64,000 bases of DNA, from the NCBI RefSeq assembly GCF_003337735.1, contig NZ_QPJY01000005.1, positions 18,265-82,264 of the forward strand, in the 5' to 3' direction. The notes beneath the pieces are model-generated. The model saw only the letters and a list, made by a program, of their open reading frames with translations. It searched no databases and was not told the DNA's origin. Of the stretch, positions 25,085-35,157 are shown piece after piece; position 1 is the stretch's first letter; each line of letters begins with the position of its first letter. The position numbers and the translations under genes are program-made. Source of the DNA: Thioalbus denitrificans. Its GTDB lineage: Bacteria; Pseudomonadota; Gammaproteobacteria; DSM-26407.

Positions 25085-25116
25085 GGAGCCGCTCCCCCGG
25101 ACGGGGGAGCGGCTCC
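25085..25116 (+). terminator. Strong hairpin after mtoX
   Basis: A 14-bp GC-rich stem (25085-25098 with 25103-25116) with a GGAC loop lies 45 bp after the mtoX stop and 80 bp before the next gene. The following bases CTTC are a poor T-tract. It may act as a leaky terminator or an mRNA-protecting hairpin, keeping mtoX mRNA above its accessory genes. Confidence 0.55.
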
Positions 25117-25194
25117 CTTCACGGCGATGGACCCGGCACCCGCACCGAAGAGGCGGCGCGGCGGCGGGCCACGTGACACGAGGATGCGACAGGC

Positions 25195-27168
<1,974 letters not shown>

Positions 27169-27724
27169 AGCCGGGCGCGGCCTGCTGCTGGGCCTGCTGC
27201 TGGCCGCCGCCGGCACGCTGCCGGCGGCGGCCGGGGAGGGGCTGCAGCCGGTGGCCGGCACGCCGCCCGCCGCCCCCCTGGAGCTGCCGGACCTGGCGGG
27301 CCATACCGTGCGCCTGGCGGACCTGCGGGGGCGCTGGGTGCTGGTGAACTTCTGGGCCGCCTGGTGCGCCCCCTGCCGCAAGGAGATGCCCTCCATGGAG
27401 CGGGCCTGGCGCACCCTCCGGCCCGAGGGGCTGGAACTGCTGGCGGTGCACGCCGGCCCCAGCGCCGCCGCGGCGCAGAAGTTTCTCGAGCAGGTGCCGG
27501 TGGGCTTCACCGTGGTGATGGACGAGGCGCTGGCGGTCTCCGGCTGGGACATCCCGGGGCTGCCGGTCACCTACCTGGTGGACCCGCAGGGCCGCCAGGT
27601 GGCGGTGGCCGTGGGCGACCGCGAGTGGGACAGCCCGGCGATGATCGCGCGCCTGCGCGAGCTGATGGGGACGGAGGGCGGCTGAGGCCCTCCGCCCGTC
27701 CCCCGCCGGCGATCCGATCCGGAC

Positions 27725-28432
27725 TCAGCGCGCCTGCGCGTTCCCGGCCGCGGCGCGCGCGATCGCCTGGATGTCCGTGGCCATGAGCCGCGGGTCGTGG
27801 GGCGCGCCGAACACGGCCGCGTACTCCCCGCGGGGGTTGATGAGCAGGATCGCCGCGGAGTGATCCACGAGGTAGCCCATGGCGCTGTCGGGCGCCTCCA
27901 CCTTCTCGTAGCGGATGCCGAGCTGCCGGGCGAGCCCGGCCAGCTCCGCGGGGGTGCCCGTGGCGCCGATGAAGCTGGGGTGGAAATAGGGCACGTAGCC
28001 GGCGAGCCGCGCCGTGGTGTCGCGCTCCGGGTCCACCGAGACGAACACCGTCCGGTAGGGGGTGTCCGCATCCTCGGCCGTGAGCAGGTGCCGCACCCGG
28101 GCCAGGTTGGCGAGCGCGGTCGGGCAGATGTCCGGGCAGGAGGTGTAGCCGAAGGCGAGCAGGCTCCAGCGGCCCCGGAGCGAGGCCTCGGTGAAGGGCG
28201 CGCCGTTGTGCGCGGTCAGGGTGAAGGGTTCGACCCGCCGCGGGCCGGGCAGCAGCGTGGCCTGGGCGAGCGCCGGCTGCAGGTGCGGGGTTGCCGGCGC
28301 CTCGCGGCCGCCCCGCAGGCCGTCCAGGGCGAGGGTGAGCCCGAAGGCCAGCACCGGCAGCAGCGTGGCCAGGAGCCACAGGTGAATGCGGGGCCGGACC
28401 GGTCCCGCGGTGTCCGTTTGCATCTTCCTCAT
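27725..28432 (-). CDS. SCO1/SenC family copper chaperone of the oxidase operon
   Basis: The 235-residue protein has an N-terminal membrane anchor (about 16-37) and a Sco domain with CPDIC in FGYTSCPDIC and a distal His in YLVDHSAAILLI. It should deliver copper to the CuA site of the subunit II in the same operon. It is the distal gene, after the Cu-ATPase. An operon of oxidase subunits plus SenC is the arrangement reported for norSY-senC in ammonia oxidisers. Confidence 0.87.
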   Translation of the reverse strand: MRKMQTDTAGPVRPRIHLWLLATLLPVLAFGLTLALDGLRGGREAPATPHLQPALAQATLLPGPRRVEPFTLTAHNGAPFTEASLRGRWSLLAFGYTSCPDICPTALANLARVRHLLTAEDADTPYRTVFVSVDPERDTTARLAGYVPYFHPSFIGATGTPAELAGLARQLGIRYEKVEAPDSAMGYLVDHSAAILLINPRGEYAAVFGAPHDPRLMATDIQAIARAAAGNAQAR

Positions 28433-28489
28433 ACTCGACTCTCTCCTCTGCTGTGCCGGGGTGCGTGGTCCCCGTGCCGTCCCGATAAG

Positions 28490-30943
28490 CTAGGGCTGTC
28501 CGGCCCAGCCCCGGGCGGACGGGGCGGGTGCCTGCCCCGCGTCCGGCGGCGCCGCCGTCGCATCCGCCGGAAGGTCGGCGACGCCGATGAGCGGGCGCGA
28601 TGAGTTCCAGACCACCAGCAGGCTGCTGGTGGCCATGGCCAGGGCGGCGAACAGGGGATTGAGCACGCCGGTCACCGCCAGCGGAATCGCCACGGCGTTG
28701 TAGAGCAGGGCCCAGCCGATGTTCTGCCGGACCCGGCGCCGGGTGGTGCGGATCAGCTCGAAGGCGGTGAAGACCCGCTCCAGGCGGTCGCCGGGAATGA
28801 CGATGTCCGCCGCCTCCGCCGCGAGCGGGGTGGGGGTGCCGAAGGCGATGCCGAGGTCGGCGGCGGCCAGCGCCGGCGCGTCGTTGCTGCCGTCGCCGAC
28901 CATGACCACCCGGCCTTCCGCGCGGAGCTGCCGGATGACGGCCGCCTTCGCCTCCGGCGGGATGCCGGCGTGGAAGGCGTCCGCCCGCTCCTCGTACCCG
29001 CTCGGATGCTCCGCGCCCGTGAGCAGGATCACGCGTCCGTTCTCCCGCAGCCGGTCGATGACGGCCTCCCACTCCGGGCGCTGGCGGTCCCGGGTGACGA
29101 TGGCGCCCCGGGCGCGGCCCTCCCAGCCCACGTAGGAGATCACCCCCTCGCCCGGCAGGCGGGCGGCGGCCGCGGCGGCGAGGCGGGCGGGAATCTCCCA
29201 GCCGAGGGTGGCGTACAGCGCCCGGCCGCCCACCACCACCCGCCGCCCCTCCACCGAGGCCTCGGCACCCTTGCCGGGGTGGAGCCGGAGGTCGGTGGCG
29301 GCCAGGCTGGCGTCCAGCCCGGCGATGGCCGCCGCGATGGGGTGGCTGGAAAGGCGTTCCACGGCGGCGGCGCGGGCGGCCACCACCGGTGGTCCCAGGA
29401 CCTCCACCACGGACATCCTGCCGGTGGAGAGGGTGCCGGTCTTGTCCAGGGCGAAGATGTCGAACCGCGGCGGCTTGGCGAAGGTGTCGGCGCTGGTCAC
29501 GAGGATGCCGTGGCGCAGGGCCGCGCCGACGGCGGTGGCGGTGGTGAGGGGCACCGCCAGGCCGAAGGTGCAGGGACAGGAGACAATCAGCGTCGCCAGG
29601 CCGGCCAGCAGCGCCGCGCCCGGCTGCGCCCCCTCCAGCAGCAGCCAGCCGGAGACCAGCGCGGCCAGTGCGAGCACCGCCGGTACGAAGACCCGCGCGA
29701 TGCGATCGGCGAACCCCCGCACCCCCGCGGTCGAGCCCTGGACGCTCCAGAGCACCCGGGCCAGGTTCTCGACCTGGCTGGAGACCGCCGCGCCCACCTC
29801 GATCTCCAGTCCGCCCTCCACCAGCCGCGTTCCGCCGAGGACGGCCTCGCCCGGCCCCCGGGCCGCGGGAAACGGCTCGCCGGTCATCAGGGACTCGTCC
29901 ACCGCGCCCTGTCCCAGCACGACGCGGCCGTCCACCGGCACCGGCTCCCCGGCGCGGATGAGGACCCGGTCGCCGGGGCGCAGTTCGCCGAGGGGGAGGC
30001 TCCGGAGCCCGCCGTCCCGCCGGGTGCGGGCGGCCGGCGCCCAGGCCTCGGTGAGCCGGGCCAGCTCGCGGGTGGCGTCCGCCTTCGCGCCCTGCTCGAA
30101 GTAGCGGCCGGTGGTCACCACCGCCACGATCACGGCGGCCACGTCGAAATAGAGATCCAGCGAGCCGGTGAAGAGCCGGGCGGCGCTGTAGCCATAGGCG
30201 GCCAGGATGGCGATCGCCAGCAGGTTGTCCATGTTGAGCACCCGCGCCCGGAACCCGATCCAGGCGCCGCGCAGGATCGGCGCCCCCACCAGGAAGACCA
30301 GCAGCGTGGTGAGCACCAGCATGGCCCGCGGCGCGGCGGTGAAGGCGAGCCAGCCCACCGGCTCCAGGTCCCCCGGCGCCACGAGGCCGAGGTGGGTGGG
30401 GTAGAAGAACGCGAGGTAGAGCATCATCACCGTGGCCGCCAGCGCCGCCCCGGTGATGACCCGCAGCAGGGAGCGCGAGTCGTCGCTCTCCGCGGCGGGC
30501 CCCCCGGTGCGCAGGCTGGCCCGGTAGCCGGCGCGGCCGATCGCCCGGGGCAGGTCCGCCTCCCGGATGCGCCCGGGATCGTAGACGACCCGGGCGGTGG
30601 AGGTGGCGTAGCTCGAGCTGACCGAGTGGATGCCCTCGATGCCCGCCGCGCAGCGCTCGATCAGGATTTCGCAGGAGGAGCAGTGCATTCCCTCGATGCG
30701 GAGGAACGCCTCGGCGCCCTGGGGCGGCGGCGATGCGGCGTTGGCCGCGGGCCGCGCCGCCGCCGCGAGAATTGCGCTGCCGAAGGTGCGGAACACCGTG
30801 CTGCAGCCGTGGCAGCAGAAGCCGCGGCCGCCGTCCATGACGGGTGGCGCGGGAGTGGGCGCGCCGCACAGCGCGCAGCCCGCGGCGTCCGGCGCGCGGC
30901 CGTCCCGCGCCGGCGTGGCCGGGTCAGAGGGGGATGCAGACAT
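28490..30943 (-). CDS. Copper-type P1B ATPase (CcoI/FixI-like)
   Basis: The 817-residue ATPase has an N-terminal metal-binding segment (CALCGAP and CCHGC), a heavy-metal domain with MHCSSC, about eight membrane segments, the CPC motif (SCPCTFGLA), DKTGT phosphorylation site, HP segment and GDGSNDAP. The CCHGC head is typical of FixI/CcoI pumps that supply copper for heme-copper oxidase assembly rather than detoxification. It overlaps the end of ctaB by 20 bp and precedes SCO, so all act in maturation of the enzyme encoded upstream. N-terminal ATG at 30943. Confidence 0.9.
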   Translation of the reverse strand: MSASPSDPATPARDGRAPDAAGCALCGAPTPAPPVMDGGRGFCCHGCSTVFRTFGSAILAAAARPAANAASPPPQGAEAFLRIEGMHCSSCEILIERCAAGIEGIHSVSSSYATSTARVVYDPGRIREADLPRAIGRAGYRASLRTGGPAAESDDSRSLLRVITGAALAATVMMLYLAFFYPTHLGLVAPGDLEPVGWLAFTAAPRAMLVLTTLLVFLVGAPILRGAWIGFRARVLNMDNLLAIAILAAYGYSAARLFTGSLDLYFDVAAVIVAVVTTGRYFEQGAKADATRELARLTEAWAPAARTRRDGGLRSLPLGELRPGDRVLIRAGEPVPVDGRVVLGQGAVDESLMTGEPFPAARGPGEAVLGGTRLVEGGLEIEVGAAVSSQVENLARVLWSVQGSTAGVRGFADRIARVFVPAVLALAALVSGWLLLEGAQPGAALLAGLATLIVSCPCTFGLAVPLTTATAVGAALRHGILVTSADTFAKPPRFDIFALDKTGTLSTGRMSVVEVLGPPVVAARAAAVERLSSHPIAAAIAGLDASLAATDLRLHPGKGAEASVEGRRVVVGGRALYATLGWEIPARLAAAAAARLPGEGVISYVGWEGRARGAIVTRDRQRPEWEAVIDRLRENGRVILLTGAEHPSGYEERADAFHAGIPPEAKAAVIRQLRAEGRVVMVGDGSNDAPALAAADLGIAFGTPTPLAAEAADIVIPGDRLERVFTAFELIRTTRRRVRQNIGWALLYNAVAIPLAVTGVLNPLFAALAMATSSLLVVWNSSRPLIGVADLPADATAAPPDAGQAPAPSARGWAGQP

Positions 30944-31781
30944 CGAGCACCGTTCCGGCCAGCAGCAGGCTGAGCTGGGCGAGGGAGGCGAAGAAGCTCC
31001 TCATCGCGCACTTCGGCGAGGTGTCGCGCAGCAGCAGCAGGTTGCGGTGGATGAAATAGCCCCCGCCCGCCACGGCGCCGGCCAGGTAGATCCAGCCGAG
31101 CCCGTAGAAGAACGGCAGGATGGAGACGGCGACGAGGATCACCGTGTTGGCGAGGACCGCCCGGGCGGCGGTCCGGTTGCCGGCCACCACGGGCAGCATC
31201 GGAATGCCGGCCGCCGCGTAGTCCTGCCGCTGGGCGATGGCGAGGCTCCAGAAATGGGACGGGGTCCAGAAGAACAGGACCAGCGCCAGCTGCAGGGGCA
31301 CCGGCCCGATGGCGGGGTCGACGGCCGCGGCGCCGGCCAGCACGGCGAAGCTGCCGGAGGCGCCGCCGATGACGATGTTCAGCCAGGTGCGCCGCTTCAG
31401 CCACACCGTGTAGACCACGGCGTAGAAAAAGGCGCCGAGGAAGATGTGGAGGGCCGCCTGGGCGTTGAGCACGACGACCGCCACCGCCACGCTCGCCGCC
31501 AGCATGCCGGTGATCACCAGCAGCCAGGCGGCGCTCTTGTGGAAGGCGCCGGTCACGAAGGGCCGGTTGCGCGTGCGCTTCATGCGCGCATCCAGGTCGG
31601 TTTCGTAGTACTGGTTGAATGCGCCCGCGCTGGCGGCGGCCACCAGGACCGTGAGGGCCAGGATGGCGGTCTCCCACGCCGTCATCTGCCGGCCGGGGGT
31701 CGCCAGCATGGCGACCACCGCGGTCAGGGTCATGATGATGCCGATGCGCAGCTTGAACAGGTTGCCGAGTTGTCTGACCAT
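30924..31781 (-). CDS. ctaB: Protoheme IX farnesyltransferase, CtaB
   Basis: The 285-residue UbiA-family membrane enzyme carries the prenyl-diphosphate site NQYYETDLDARMKRTRNRP. It adds a farnesyl group to heme b, giving heme O for heme-copper oxidases. I take ATG 31781, which begins MVRQLGNLFKLRIG like other CtaB proteins. A longer form from 31904 adds about 40 residues that look unlike the family. It lies between oxidase subunit I and the Cu-ATPase. Confidence 0.88.
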   Translation of the reverse strand: MVRQLGNLFKLRIGIIMTLTAVVAMLATPGRQMTAWETAILALTVLVAAASAGAFNQYYETDLDARMKRTRNRPFVTGAFHKSAAWLLVITGMLAASVAVAVVVLNAQAALHIFLGAFFYAVVYTVWLKRRTWLNIVIGGASGSFAVLAGAAAVDPAIGPVPLQLALVLFFWTPSHFWSLAIAQRQDYAAAGIPMLPVVAGNRTAARAVLANTVILVAVSILPFFYGLGWIYLAGAVAGGGYFIHRNLLLLRDTSPKCAMRSFFASLAQLSLLLAGTVLDVCIPL

Positions 31782-31919
31782 GCCGCCTGGAACCTCCGCC
31801 TGGACCGATACCGCACTGCACCGGGTGGTGCGTACCCACTGCCTCCGGTCGCGGAGCGGGGCGGCCGGCACGGCCGCCCCGCTCGTTGCCCGGTTGAAGA
31901 GCATCAGCTGCCCGGTCCC

Positions 31920-33455
31920 TCAGGTCGCCGTTTCCGCGGCGAGATCCCCGAGGGGCGAGATCTCCCGGGCCCGCTGCAGGTTGACGAGGTAGACCACGAA
32001 GGCCGTGCTGAGGATGAGGCCGAAGATCAGGATCGCCACCCCGTAGCCCATCCAGCCGCCCTGGGCCCAGTCGGCGAAGCGACGCGGCATCCCCGCCGCG
32101 CCCCCGGCCTGGAAGGTGTAGAGCAGCCCCATGGCGCCGATGCTGTAGAGGGCGACGAAGCGGTTGCCCAGGGTGCGGTCGAGGCGGCGACCGGTGATTA
32201 CCGGGTAGTGGTGGTAGAAGACGCCCATCCACATCAGCGCCATGGCCGTCAGCACCGACATGGTGTGGCCGCTGACGGACATGGTCGCGTGCAGCTGGGC
32301 GTTCACCGCCACGTTGGCGATGACCATCGCGGTGACGCCGTCGAAGATGTAGATGACGAAGCCCATCAGGATCGCCATCAGCCCGGGCTCGGCCCGGATG
32401 CCGTGTTTCCAGATGGTGGCGAGGATGGTGAAGATGGAGAACGCCGCGCCGATGCCGGTGCCCCAGCTCATGATGTTGCCGTGGTAGGCCAGCGCCGAGG
32501 GCAGGGCGGGAAACATGTTGTAGAAGTGGTGGAAGAAGGAGGTGACGGAGGTGACCAGCAGGATCCACAGCGCCACGTTGGCCAGCTTGTCGCTGTAGAG
32601 CTTGCGGGTGCCGTCGGCGAGGTAGAGCGGGAGGGTGGCGTACACGGCGCTGATGACCATGATCGCCATCGCCTCCATGAGGTTGTGGGCGAAGATGTAG
32701 AAGGCGAACTGGAACACCACCGGCTCCGCGGCCCAGGCGATGGCCGACATGGGCAGGATCCCGTACAGGCCGAGCAGGATGGTGCCGGCGATGATCATCA
32801 GCGGCGTGCCGGTGATCAGCAGCACCAGGGCCGCCATGATCATGCCCACCATCCCCGGGTCCTTGATGGTGCGCCGGGAGAGCACCAGCTCCTCGTGCTC
32901 CCTGGAGAAGAAGGTCATGCGCAGGAGCTGCAGCGGGTAGAGGAAGATCACCGAGGTCAGGACCAGGGCGATGCCGGTGAAGCCGAGCACCACCAGCCCC
33001 ATGCTCCACTGTCCCGTCTGCACGCCGACGATGGGCAGGGGATACATCACCGCGTAGCTGATCTTGAGCCCGGAGAAGACGGCGGCGGTGAGCAGCAGCC
33101 CGCCGATGTTCATGCAGTAGTAGATCAGCGCCGGAAGTTTTCCCGAGGCCTTCTTTCCGAGGCAGCCGCCGGCCCGGTGCAGGCTCACGCCCACCATGAG
33201 CTGGAAGGTGAAGGGAAACGCCAGGGCCGCGCCGTGGGCGGTGATGGCGGTGTAGAAGACATTGGTGTTCAGCCCGAGCAGTTGGGCCACGGGCATCAGG
33301 ATCCCCAGCAGCGCGGCGGCGATCAGCCACACGAAGGAGGTCATGACCATCAGGCTCGGCCAGGCGTTGATGTCCTCGAGCCCGGTGCTCCTGTCGACGT
33401 TGAACATCCTGCCGAACAGCGGGGTGTTCTGGACGATTGCGGTTGCGTTCAACAT
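31920..33455 (-). CDS. Heme-copper oxidase subunit I, sNOR-like (NO reductase candidate)
   Basis: The 511-residue protein has about 12 membrane helices and heme-copper ligands: His74 (TAITAHG), His257, His309/His310 (FFHH), His389 and His397 (SVSGHTM). The helix VI motif is HNLME, so His257 is followed at +4 by Glu261. Oxidases have Tyr there (HPEVY), cross-linked to the copper-B His. NO reductases have Glu (HLWVE in NorB), which helps bind the non-heme iron. This fits the sNOR type, in which a CuA-bearing subunit II accompanies a NOR-like subunit I. An atypical terminal oxidase remains possible. Confidence 0.72.
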   Translation of the reverse strand: MLNATAIVQNTPLFGRMFNVDRSTGLEDINAWPSLMVMTSFVWLIAAALLGILMPVAQLLGLNTNVFYTAITAHGAALAFPFTFQLMVGVSLHRAGGCLGKKASGKLPALIYYCMNIGGLLLTAAVFSGLKISYAVMYPLPIVGVQTGQWSMGLVVLGFTGIALVLTSVIFLYPLQLLRMTFFSREHEELVLSRRTIKDPGMVGMIMAALVLLITGTPLMIIAGTILLGLYGILPMSAIAWAAEPVVFQFAFYIFAHNLMEAMAIMVISAVYATLPLYLADGTRKLYSDKLANVALWILLVTSVTSFFHHFYNMFPALPSALAYHGNIMSWGTGIGAAFSIFTILATIWKHGIRAEPGLMAILMGFVIYIFDGVTAMVIANVAVNAQLHATMSVSGHTMSVLTAMALMWMGVFYHHYPVITGRRLDRTLGNRFVALYSIGAMGLLYTFQAGGAAGMPRRFADWAQGGWMGYGVAILIFGLILSTAFVVYLVNLQRAREISPLGDLAAETAT

Positions 33456-33485
33456 TTTCTCTATCCTCGCTTTTCGGAAGCCCTG

Positions 33486-34055
33486 TCAGCCCCTGGCGTC
33501 GACGACGACCAGTTCATCCCGCATGCCGTGGTGCACGATGCCGCAGTACTCCAGGCAGCGGACCGTGTAGCGTCCCGGCTCGGTGAAGGTGTAAATCGTC
33601 GAGGCGGCCTGTTTCAGCCCGGGGAGCAGCTGCATGGTGAACAGGACTCTCCCGTCCGGGTGGTAGACCGAGAAGCTGTGCATGGTGTCCGCGCTCTTGG
33701 CGGAGAAGCGCACCGGCACTCCCGCCTCGATGGTCCGCTCCGATATGTCGTAGCTCCAGGAGCGCGCCGTGACGTCCACCTCCTGGATCGCCTGCCCGGA
33801 TTTGGCGGCGTGGGCGGTGGAGACCATCGGCATGTAGCTGATGCTCAGGATGTTGACCAGCAGGAAAACCGCGCCGGCGAACGCCAGCCAGGTCACCTCC
33901 ACCCGCGAGAACTTTTTCGGATGGGTGGCGCTGGGGGCGGAATCGACAAATGCCTTCTTGTAGACGATGGAGAGAAAGACAATCACGAAGGGGATCTGCA
34001 GCAGGAGCATTATCGTGAATGCCCCCCAGCCGGACTGGTACAGGAAATCAAGCAT
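33486..34055 (-). CDS. CuA-containing subunit II of the heme-copper enzyme
   Basis: The 189-residue protein has two membrane helices (about 12-32 and 54-75) and a periplasmic cupredoxin domain. The complete CuA set is present: His126, Cys167, Cys171, His175 and Met178 (CLEYCGIVHHGM). It would accept electrons from cytochrome c for subunit I. It is the first gene of an operon with subunit I, ctaB, Cu-ATPase and SCO. Upstream are a sigma-54-like element and a perfect FNR/ANR box. Confidence 0.87.
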   Translation of the reverse strand: MLDFLYQSGWGAFTIMLLLQIPFVIVFLSIVYKKAFVDSAPSATHPKKFSRVEVTWLAFAGAVFLLVNILSISYMPMVSTAHAAKSGQAIQEVDVTARSWSYDISERTIEAGVPVRFSAKSADTMHSFSVYHPDGRVLFTMQLLPGLKQAASTIYTFTEPGRYTVRCLEYCGIVHHGMRDELVVVDARG

Positions 34056-34233
34056 GGTCGGTCACCTTCTGGTTGGTGGACGGCTGCATCGTCATCGGTC
34101 TGGCCACTCATGGCTGCAACCCTTCAGCCAATGCCCGCCGGTTGCCTGTCAGCGTGTGCGACGAGATCGGGGTGCCGGACACCTGTCGCGGTGGAATATC
34201 CACGCGGGCCCGCTCGTCGTCATGTACAAAGAA

Positions 34234-34248
34234 GCATACTGTATGCCA
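34234..34248 (-). promoter_or_regulatory. Sigma-54-like promoter of the oxidase operon
   Basis: The minus strand reads TGGCATA-CAGT-ATGC, with exact GG-N10-GC; -12 has one mismatch. The element also contains a perfect 13-bp palindrome (GCATACTGTATGC), so it could instead be an operator. Leader to subunit II is about 165 nt. Confidence 0.45.
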
Positions 34249-34326
34249 CTTTATTGGCGGCGATAATATCGTTGTAATGAAAATCGCCGGAAAACCGCCC
34301 GGGTTTTGAATGGGTCAATCCGGTAT

Positions 34327-34340
34327 TTGATATACATCAA
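34327..34340. promoter_or_regulatory. FNR/ANR-type box
   Basis: TTGAT-ATAC-ATCAA matches the FNR/ANR consensus TTGAT-N4-ATCAA exactly. It lies in AT-rich DNA about 80 bp upstream of the sigma-54-like element of the oxidase/NO reductase operon. Oxygen- or NO-linked control of that operon would fit. No rightward gene lies close enough to be the target. Confidence 0.65.
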
Positions 34341-34779
34341 TTAAGCATCGGTTAATAAAATAAATAAATTATCAATCCGGGCGCTGTCGGATATTGATTA
34401 ATCGGGGCGATGAAAATGCGCCGAAACCAGGTGGGGCGCCGGTTCCGGCCGTAGCCGCGCCCGTCGGGGGTGGCGTGAAAATGGCGCGGGCGGGTTTTTC
34501 GGATATTCGGGCGCTGGGGTACGGAAGCGAGTGAAAATGCCCCTGATTATCAACACCGGTGGGGCGGGTCCGGTTCCGGCCGGGCGGTGGAACCGGACCC
34601 GGATGGCCGCGCCGTATCGACCTGCGCCAGAAATGGAACAGTCGGGACAACAGTCTGTTTTGCCCCTGCATCAGTGTGGAAATAGGGCTTCTCCATGGCT
34701 TGTGCCGCACCGGTCCCGGAGCGCGGGTTGGGAATTCAGTTGCGGCGCGGGCGCCCAGGACCCGCGGCCGGTGTTCGCG
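34341..34779. other. Intergenic region with long hairpin
   Basis: AT-rich DNA to about 34380 is followed by GC-rich DNA without a supported gene. GTGAAAATG-like strings recur near 34409, 34476 and 34531 with no matching ORF. A perfect 12-bp inverted repeat (34566-34577 with 34589-34600, 11-nt loop) lies 180 bp past the lipoyl-carrier stop and lacks a T-run. It may end that leftward transcript. Confidence 0.4.
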
Positions 34780-35157
34780 TCATACCGTCAGCGCCGCGTA
34801 GGCCGACGCGTCCAGCAGGTCGGCCAGGGCGTCCGGGTCGGCGGGTTCCAGCTCGATCAGCCAGCCCTCGTGATAGGGGGCGGCGTTGACCGTTCCGGGC
34901 GTCTCGGCGAGAGCGCCGTTGCTGGCCACCACGACGCCCGCCAGCGGCGCGATGAGGTCCGAGATAGCCTTGCTGGACTCCAGGGCGCCGAACGGCTCTC
35001 CGGCCGCCAGCCGTGCGCCTGCTTCCGGAAGATCCACGAACTCCAGCTCGCCCAGGGTTTCCTGGGCATGGTGGGTGACGCCGATCCGGCAGCGCTCCCC
35101 GATGCTCTCCACCCACAGATGCGCGGTGCTGTAGCGGCGGTCAGGGGGCGGGGACAT
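34780..35157 (-). CDS. GcvH/LbpA-like lipoyl carrier protein
   Basis: The 125-residue GcvH-fold protein has Lys63 in ALESSKAISDL as the predicted lipoylation site. It resembles glycine-cleavage H protein and the lipoate-binding proteins of sulfur metabolism. No glycine cleavage genes and no sHdr genes are nearby. Instead it closes an operon with OsmC, FadL and dihydrolipoamide dehydrogenase, overlapping the latter by 17 bp. Its dihydrolipoyl arm could therefore carry electrons from Lpd to OsmC. The start at 35157 is chosen on homology. Confidence 0.82.
   Translation of the reverse strand: MSPPPDRRYSTAHLWVESIGERCRIGVTHHAQETLGELEFVDLPEAGARLAAGEPFGALESSKAISDLIAPLAGVVVASNGALAETPGTVNAAPYHEGWLIELEPADPDALADLLDASAYAALTV

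Noticed and set aside
30630-34277. 1215-codon rightward frame across the Cu-ATPase and oxidase genes
   Set aside because: Same antisense effect; no domain, no ribosome site, and it crosses several well-supported minus-strand genes and their boundaries.
34566-34600. 12-bp inverted repeat as a strong intrinsic terminator
   Set aside because: There is no T-run on either strand and it is 180 bp from the nearest stop, so it is noted only within the intergenic entry.
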